From assembly GCF_031846265.1 (NCBI RefSeq), contig NZ_JAVRIA010000001.1:248001-312000 (forward strand): DNA of 64,000 bases. The letters are read 5' to 3'. The notes beneath the pieces were generated by a model. The model was not told where the DNA came from. It searched no databases and was given only the letters and a program-made list of their open reading frames with translations. This document shows, piece by piece, positions 59,747 through 64,000 of this stretch (positions are counted from its first letter, which is position 1; each line of letters opens with the position of its first letter). The stretch is from Microcosmobacter mediterraneus. Lineage in GTDB: Bacteria > Bacteroidota > Bacteroidia > Flavobacteriales > Flavobacteriaceae. The translations under genes were made by a program, and so were the position numbers.

Positions 59747-60265
59747 ATGAAAACGCAGTTATTTTTAGGAGTACTACTACTAGGTATAGTCTCTTGCCAA
59801 AATTCAAATCGTTACACCCAAGAATCACCAGAAATTGAAATTGTAAAGGAAGTGTTAACCAATTATGATTATCAAGATTGGGAAAAAATGGTAACGCATT
59901 ATGCAGATACAGCTAAGATTTATCATAACACTAGAGTTAATGTTTTAGTTCCTGAAGATCTGCCAGAATATTTTCAGAAAAATGATGTGAGTTTTTCCAC
60001 TAGAGCTTTTGAAGATGAAAATAGAGAATATGAGATGATAGTTGATGATAATGGAAACAAATGGGTGAATTTTTGGGGACTTTGGAAAGGAAATTTAGTT
60101 GCTAATAATAAAGAAATCGTCATACCAGTTCATATTACTACGCAATTTGTAGATGGTAAAATAGTAAAGGAATATGGCTATTGGAACAGAGGAGAGCTTG
60201 TTCTAGAGATTCAATCTATAGTTAATAAAAGTATAGAAGAAGATTCCTTAGATATTGAAGAATAA
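59747..60265 (+). CDS. NTF2-like lipoprotein
   Basis: This 172-residue protein has a lipoprotein signal (LFLGVLLLGIVSC). The mature domain EIVKEVLTNYDYQDWEKMVT, HYADTAKIYHNTRVN, then WVNFWGLWKGNLVANNKEIV and VHITTQFVDGKIVKEYGYWN is NTF2/SnoaL-like. Similar to the cassette lipoprotein at 6835-7344 in fold but not in close sequence. Role unknown. Confidence 0.85.
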   Translation: MKTQLFLGVLLLGIVSCQNSNRYTQESPEIEIVKEVLTNYDYQDWEKMVTHYADTAKIYHNTRVNVLVPEDLPEYFQKNDVSFSTRAFEDENREYEMIVDDNGNKWVNFWGLWKGNLVANNKEIVIPVHITTQFVDGKIVKEYGYWNRGELVLEIQSIVNKSIEEDSLDIEE

Positions 60266-60285
60266 GTAATATCGATTTACGTTTT

Positions 60286-60329
60286 TAAAAAACAGTAAGA
60301 CTTTAATATAAGGTTTTACTGTTTTTTGT
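60286..60329 (+). terminator. Terminator after the NTF2-like gene
   Basis: AAAAAACAGTAA and TTACTGTTTTTT form the stem of an imperfect hairpin with T run, 20 bases after the stop. Confidence 0.75.
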
Positions 60330-60407
60330 TAAAGTCTAATTAAGTGATGTATTGATTTATAATAAAAACCTATTTTAAGCCTTCAACCAACAAATACATG
60401 CAATGTA

Positions 60408-61598
60408 ATGGATCAAGTTAAATCAACTAGAATTGAATCTATAGATATATTACGTGGCCTAGTCATGGTTATTATGGCATTAGATCATGTTAGAGATTAT
60501 ACCAATACAGGTTATATGTTTATTGATCCAACAAATTTAGATAATACTACTCCAGGATTATTTTTAACACGTTGGATAACACATTTTTGCGCGCCAGTTT
60601 TTGTGTTTTTAGCAGGAACGTCTGCATTTTTATATGGTCGTAAAAAAACATCAAAAAACTCCCTAGCTAAGTTTTTGTTTACCAGAGGGCTTTGGCTTGT
60701 TTTTATTGAGCTTACTGTAGTTAATTTCTCATGGACTTTTGATATCTCTCTTGGAGTCCATATTTTTCAGGTGATTTGGGCTATTGGTATTTGTATGATG
60801 CTATTGGCTGCATTAATCTATATTCCAGGACGGTTACTTTTAGTGTTAGGTGCTTTAATTGTTATAGGTCATAATGCTTTAGATGGTTTTGTTTCACAAG
60901 GTAATGAGCCACTTTCTATGCTTTGGTATTTTACACATCAACATAATTTTCAGGTTATTAATGATGGTCAAGGTATGTTGGCCATTGCTTATCCATTTTT
61001 GCCATGGTTAGGCATTATGATTTTAGGCTACTGTTTTGGATATTATTATCAAAAAGGTTTTGATACTCAAATTAGAAAAAAATGGTTGTTAAGATTTGGA
61101 ATTGGCGCCATAGTATTATTCTTTATATTGAGGTTTGCAAATGTATATGGAGATCTTAAACCTTGGGAAACCAAAGATTCGGCTACATATACCGTATTGT
61201 CATTTATAAATGTTACCAAATATCCACCATCCTTAATTTATGTTTTAATGACATTAGGTCCAGCTTTATTATTTTTAAATGTAATAGAATCTGTTAAGAA
61301 TAGAATTACTTCTGTATTGGTAACTATCGGTAGAGTTCCTTTCTTTTACTATATCATTCACTTATATGTTATTCATCTTATTGGAATGTTTGGATTAGAA
61401 TTTATGGGAGAAAATTGGCAAGAACTTATATTAACGGTCGATCGTTTTAAGAGTGGTTACCTATTTAATATTGGATTTGATCTTTGGGTTACCTATTTGG
61501 TTTGGATACTTGTAGTTGTATTACTGTATCCATTGTGTAAAGCTTATATGAAATATAAGGCGAACAATAGAGATAAATGGTGGCTAAGTTATTTGTAA
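60408..61598 (+). CDS. DUF1624/heparan-alpha-glucosaminide acetyltransferase-like membrane protein
   Basis: This 396-residue protein has ten or so transmembrane helices. The N-terminal motif RIESIDILRGLVMVIMALDH with the catalytic His is that of the DUF1624/HGSNAT acyltransferase group. THFCAPVFVFLAGTSAFLYG and YPFLPWLGIMILGYCFGYYY follow. Members transfer acyl groups across membranes. Substrate unknown. It is followed by a convergent ilvE. Confidence 0.9.
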   Translation: MDQVKSTRIESIDILRGLVMVIMALDHVRDYTNTGYMFIDPTNLDNTTPGLFLTRWITHFCAPVFVFLAGTSAFLYGRKKTSKNSLAKFLFTRGLWLVFIELTVVNFSWTFDISLGVHIFQVIWAIGICMMLLAALIYIPGRLLLVLGALIVIGHNALDGFVSQGNEPLSMLWYFTHQHNFQVINDGQGMLAIAYPFLPWLGIMILGYCFGYYYQKGFDTQIRKKWLLRFGIGAIVLFFILRFANVYGDLKPWETKDSATYTVLSFINVTKYPPSLIYVLMTLGPALLFLNVIESVKNRITSVLVTIGRVPFFYYIIHLYVIHLIGMFGLEFMGENWQELILTVDRFKSGYLFNIGFDLWVTYLVWILVVVLLYPLCKAYMKYKANNRDKWWLSYL

Positions 61599-61601
61599 TA
61601 A

Positions 61602-62672
61602 CTACTTAATCTCAAACCTCCAACCATGAAGATCTTCGGCTTCATTATGCTGAATATTTAAAATACCTTGTTTAAATAACGAAGCGTAAGACTCTTCAAT
61701 GTCATCGATTTCAAAAACATCACCAGCATGTTCAAATGCTGAGATAGGACTGATAACTGCAGCAGTACCAGCTCCAAAAATTTCTTTTAAACTACCATCT
61801 TGTGCAGCTGCTCTTATTTCTTTAACACTAACACGTCTTACCTCACATTCAATCCCTAGATCTTTAGCAAGTTGAATAACACTTTTACGTGTAATCCCAT
61901 CTAATATTCTATCATTATTAGGTGCAGTAATTAATGTATTACCGATTCTAAAAAAAATATTCATGGTACCAGCTTCTTCAAGATATTCATGAGTACTAGC
62001 GTCTGTCCATATTATTTGTTGAAACCCTTTTTTCTGAGCCAGACTCGTTGGGTAAAACTGAGCACCATAGTTTCCTGCTGCTTTTGCAAAACCAACACCA
62101 CCATCTGCAGATCTGCTAAATTTCTCAGCAAATAATACACGTACCTTTCCTTTATAATACGCTTTTGCAGGAGAACAAATAATCATAAAACGATAGGTCT
62201 CTGATGGAGCTGCTGAAATAGCAGGTTCAGTTGCTATAACAAAAGGTCTTAAGTATAAGGAGTTGCCTATACCTGGTTTAATCCAATCTTTATCTAAGTT
62301 TAATAATTCACTTAAACCCTTAAAGAAATAGTCTTTAGGAAACTCAGGTATGGCCATTCTGGCAGCCGATTTATTAATCCTTCTGTGGTTATCTTCAGGT
62401 CTAAATAAAAACACACGATCGTTCTCATCTTTGTAAGCCTTCATACCTTCAAAAACAGCCTGACCATAATGAAACACTCTTGCAGAAGGCTCAATAGTCA
62501 TAGCTTGGTAAGGTATTATCTTAGGAGTTTGCCATTTACCATCTTCAAAATCACAAACGAACATATGATCTGTAAACGTTTTTCCGAAAGCAAGATTGTT
62601 AAAATCAACCTTTTCAATTTTAGACGTTTTAGCTTTTACTATATCGATTTCGTTTATTGGACTTTCTATCAT
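61602..62672 (-). CDS. ilvE: Branched-chain amino acid aminotransferase
   Basis: This 356-residue PLP fold type IV enzyme has FGKTFTDHMFVCDFEDGKW, VFHYGQAVFEGMKAYKDEN, LYLRPFVIATEPAISAAPS, GVGFAKAAGNYGAQFYPTS (with the PLP Lys), TDASTHEYLEEAGTMNIFF and GITRKSVIQLAKDLGIE. It interconverts Val, Leu and Ile with their keto acids. Length matches the bacterial 340-360-residue type II form. The leucine dehydrogenase at 34857 would act on the same compounds. Confidence 0.96.
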   Translation of the reverse strand: MIESPINEIDIVKAKTSKIEKVDFNNLAFGKTFTDHMFVCDFEDGKWQTPKIIPYQAMTIEPSARVFHYGQAVFEGMKAYKDENDRVFLFRPEDNHRRINKSAARMAIPEFPKDYFFKGLSELLNLDKDWIKPGIGNSLYLRPFVIATEPAISAAPSETYRFMIICSPAKAYYKGKVRVLFAEKFSRSADGGVGFAKAAGNYGAQFYPTSLAQKKGFQQIIWTDASTHEYLEEAGTMNIFFRIGNTLITAPNNDRILDGITRKSVIQLAKDLGIECEVRRVSVKEIRAAAQDGSLKEIFGAGTAAVISPISAFEHAGDVFEIDDIEESYASLFKQGILNIQHNEAEDLHGWRFEIK

Positions 62673-62696
62673 TTTTTGTTTGGTGTTTTAGCGATG

Positions 62697-62704
62697 CAAA
62701 AGTA
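62697..62704 (-). promoter_or_regulatory. -7 promoter element for ilvE
   Basis: Minus-strand TACTTTTG (TAnnTTTG), 25 bases upstream of the ilvE start. Confidence 0.5.
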
Positions 62705-62753
62705 CTTAATTTAAGCCGTATAAAAAATAGAATGGTTACTTAAAAAAATGTTA

Positions 62754-62761
62754 TATTTTTG
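62754..62761 (+). promoter_or_regulatory. -7 promoter element for DUF4920 gene
   Basis: TATTTTTG (TAnnTTTG), 32 bases before the ATG at 62793. It lies after the alternative upstream ATG (62748) and so decides in favour of 62793. Confidence 0.55.
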
Positions 62762-62792
62762 TTTAAAATTTATCAAAAAAAACATATTAAAA

Positions 62793-63299
62793 ATGAAAAA
62801 AATACTATTCATATTTTGCTTAGTGTGCTTAGTTACATCTTGCAAAGAAGACAAAAAAGAAGTTGCAAATGATTATGAAATTGAGCAGACCAAAGACTTG
62901 GCTTATGCATCATTTGGCATGGAAATTAATGATAACGATGCTTTAGAATCAGAGAGTATGGCTAAGCATTACAAAACAATTAAGGCAGGAGATTCCATAA
63001 ACTCTAAATTTAGAGGAACAATAAAAGAAGTTTGTTCTAAAAAAGGATGCTGGATGACACTAGATATTGGTGACGAAGAAGAAGTAATGGTTCGTTTTAA
63101 AGACTATGGTTTTTTTATGCCACTAAATGCTGAAGGAGAGGTTGTGATTAATGGAAAAGCATTTGTTAAAGAAACCTCTGTTGAAGAGTTAAGACATTAC
63201 GCTGAAGATGCAGGAAAATCTGAAGAAGAAATCAATGCTATAACTGAGCCAGAACGAACTTTAGCATTTGAAGCCGATGGCGTATTGCTCAAACAATAA
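62793..63299 (+). CDS. DUF4920 lipoprotein
   Basis: Starting from the ATG at 62793, this is a 168-residue protein with a lipoprotein signal, ILFIFCLVCLVTSC. The DUF4920 region is SKFRGTIKEVCSKKGCWMTL and EVMVRFKDYGFFMPLNAEG, an OB-like fold with a Cys pair. EFADVSVEELRHYAEDAGK-type helix follows (actual: ETSVEELRHYAEDAGKSEEE). Function unknown; its end overlaps the next gene, a haem-motif lipoprotein, by 23 bases. Confidence 0.88.
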   Translation: MKKILFIFCLVCLVTSCKEDKKEVANDYEIEQTKDLAYASFGMEINDNDALESESMAKHYKTIKAGDSINSKFRGTIKEVCSKKGCWMTLDIGDEEEVMVRFKDYGFFMPLNAEGEVVINGKAFVKETSVEELRHYAEDAGKSEEEINAITEPERTLAFEADGVLLKQ

Positions 63300-63726
63300 C
63301 ATAATCGTTTTTTGTTGCTTAGTTTTATTTTCAACATTAAGTTGTAAGCAGAAGGTATATAAAGAAGTAAAGCCAAAAGAAGAACTTATTATGTATAAAT
63401 CTTCAGAAATGGCAACACTTATGAATGCCTTTTATACTTATAATGAAGCCTTAAAAGCTGCCATAGAATCTAATAGTACATTACCAGAAATGCCAGAATC
63501 ATTCAATAGTATACACACGGCTAAAATGACTGATGTTAATGGACGTACACCAATTTTTCAGAGCTTTGCACCTTTATATTTAGAAGCGCAAAAATCCATC
63601 CACTATAGTTTAGATACTATGACGAAAAAAACGCATTATAATTCTGTAATTAATCTTTGTATATCCTGTCATAAAACAGAATGTGTTGGGCCAATTCCAC
63701 GTATTAAGAAATTGATGATCGAATAA
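63277..63726 (+). CDS. CxxCH haem-motif lipoprotein (cytochrome-like)
   Basis: The ATG at 63277 gives 149 residues; a TTG at 63268 is an alternative. It starts MAYCSNNNIIVFCCLVLF and STLSC, a lipoprotein signal. The mature part is helical (KSSEMATLMNAFYTYNEALK), and near the end has NLCISCHKTECVGPIPR: one CxxCH haem-binding site. Helical cytochromes c' end with such a motif. It overlaps the DUF4920 gene. Confidence 0.82.
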   Translation: MAYCSNNNIIVFCCLVLFSTLSCKQKVYKEVKPKEELIMYKSSEMATLMNAFYTYNEALKAAIESNSTLPEMPESFNSIHTAKMTDVNGRTPIFQSFAPLYLEAQKSIHYSLDTMTKKTHYNSVINLCISCHKTECVGPIPRIKKLMIE

Positions 63727-63732
63727 GTAAGT

Positions 63733-64000
63733 TTGAAACGAAAAATAATAACTACTAATGATGGTTCTAAAACCATACACATAGAGGATTGGAATGAGCA
63801 GTATCATTCCGTTCATGGCGCTATACAAGAAGCAAATCATGTGTTTATAAAACATGGTTTGCTTTTTTATTTTGAAAATTACTGTCATTCGGAGCAAAGC
63901 GAAGAATCTAAATTAAACCAAGTTGCAATTCTTGAAATAGGATTTGGTACTGGTCTTAATGCGTTTCTAACCTTAATAGAATCTGAAAAGCTTAAAGCAA
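63733..64000 (+). CDS. mnmD: tRNA U34 methyltransferase MnmD (5' part)
   Basis: The frame starts at TTG 63733, seven bases after the previous stop, and is open to the window edge (89 residues). KRKIITTNDGSKTIHIEDWN, EQYHSVHGAIQEANHVFIKH and ILEIGFGTGLNAFLTLIES (the SAM-binding motif) identify MnmD, which makes mnm5U in the tRNA wobble position. Residues CHSEQSEES, about 51-59, are encoded by a dispersed repeat (63883-63909) inserted in the gene without breaking the frame. Confidence 0.9.
   Translation, partial: MKRKIITTNDGSKTIHIEDWNEQYHSVHGAIQEANHVFIKHGLLFYFENYCHSEQSEESKLNQVAILEIGFGTGLNAFLTLIESEKLKA
63883..63909 (+). repeat. Dispersed repeat inside mnmD
   Basis: GTCATTCGGAGCAAAGCGAA followed by GAATCT, the flavobacterial GTCATTC(n)GAATC repeat type. 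It is in frame and adds HSEQSEES to the protein between FENYC and KLNQV. Confidence 0.75.

Overview
The window looks like chromosome of a marine-type Flavobacteriaceae bacterium (Bacteroidota). The DNA is AT-rich. It carries a protein with a T9SS sorting tail, many short 'signal peptide + Cys' lipoproteins, TAnnTTTG-type -7 promoter elements, a Bacteroidota PUR-domain protein, a leucine dehydrogenase, a CarB without its C-terminal allosteric domain, and dispersed flavobacterial repeats. Genus cannot be fixed from the window; relatives of Winogradskyella or Psychroserpens would fit.

Region 1, about 1-11812, is accessory. All genes are on the minus strand: three DUF6090 membrane proteins, a large nuclease-like/STAND NTPase protein that looks like phage defence, two lipoproteins, a HEPN-like protein, a DUF2695 protein, a DUF5063 gene with an unknown partner, and one unknown. 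Each single gene or pair is separated from the next by a 130-200 bp imperfect palindrome. The two extreme ends of each gene unit match each other and differ between units, which is the architecture of integron gene cassettes with attC sites. No intact integrase is present. A 43-codon minus-strand stretch at 11837-11968, directly at the outer edge of the array, resembles a decayed tyrosine-recombinase C terminus. Next to it are six 11-bp phased repeats.

Region 2, 12085-17091, is an overlapping minus-strand operon: uridine kinase, FtsB/DivIC-like division protein, methylmalonyl-CoA mutase small subunit, a lipoprotein, and the large subunit. Then come a cytochrome c lipoprotein and a PQQ-type sugar dehydrogenase (17140-18664), and tRNA-Pro(TGG).

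Region 3, 18870-25833, is the MoxR/DUF58/DUF4350/DUF4129/SpoIIM cluster with a divergent RDD gene. It is followed by a TRIC-like channel, a DOMON/T9SS protein, an ankyrin protein, carB and rpmH.

Region 4, 31338-64000, is core and housekeeping: nusB-DUF1573-yajC, leucine dehydrogenase, an ABC exporter, PUR protein, M14 peptidase, esterases, CsaA, a redoxin, a two-gene mini ABC system, YtxH, thioesterase plus isochorismate synthase (menaquinone), photolyase, cysH, sucC, lysA, ilvE, DUF4920, a haem-motif lipoprotein and the start of mnmD. Terminator hairpins are plentiful, and three kinds of short dispersed repeat occur (25879, 47976-48124, 51286, and inside mnmD).
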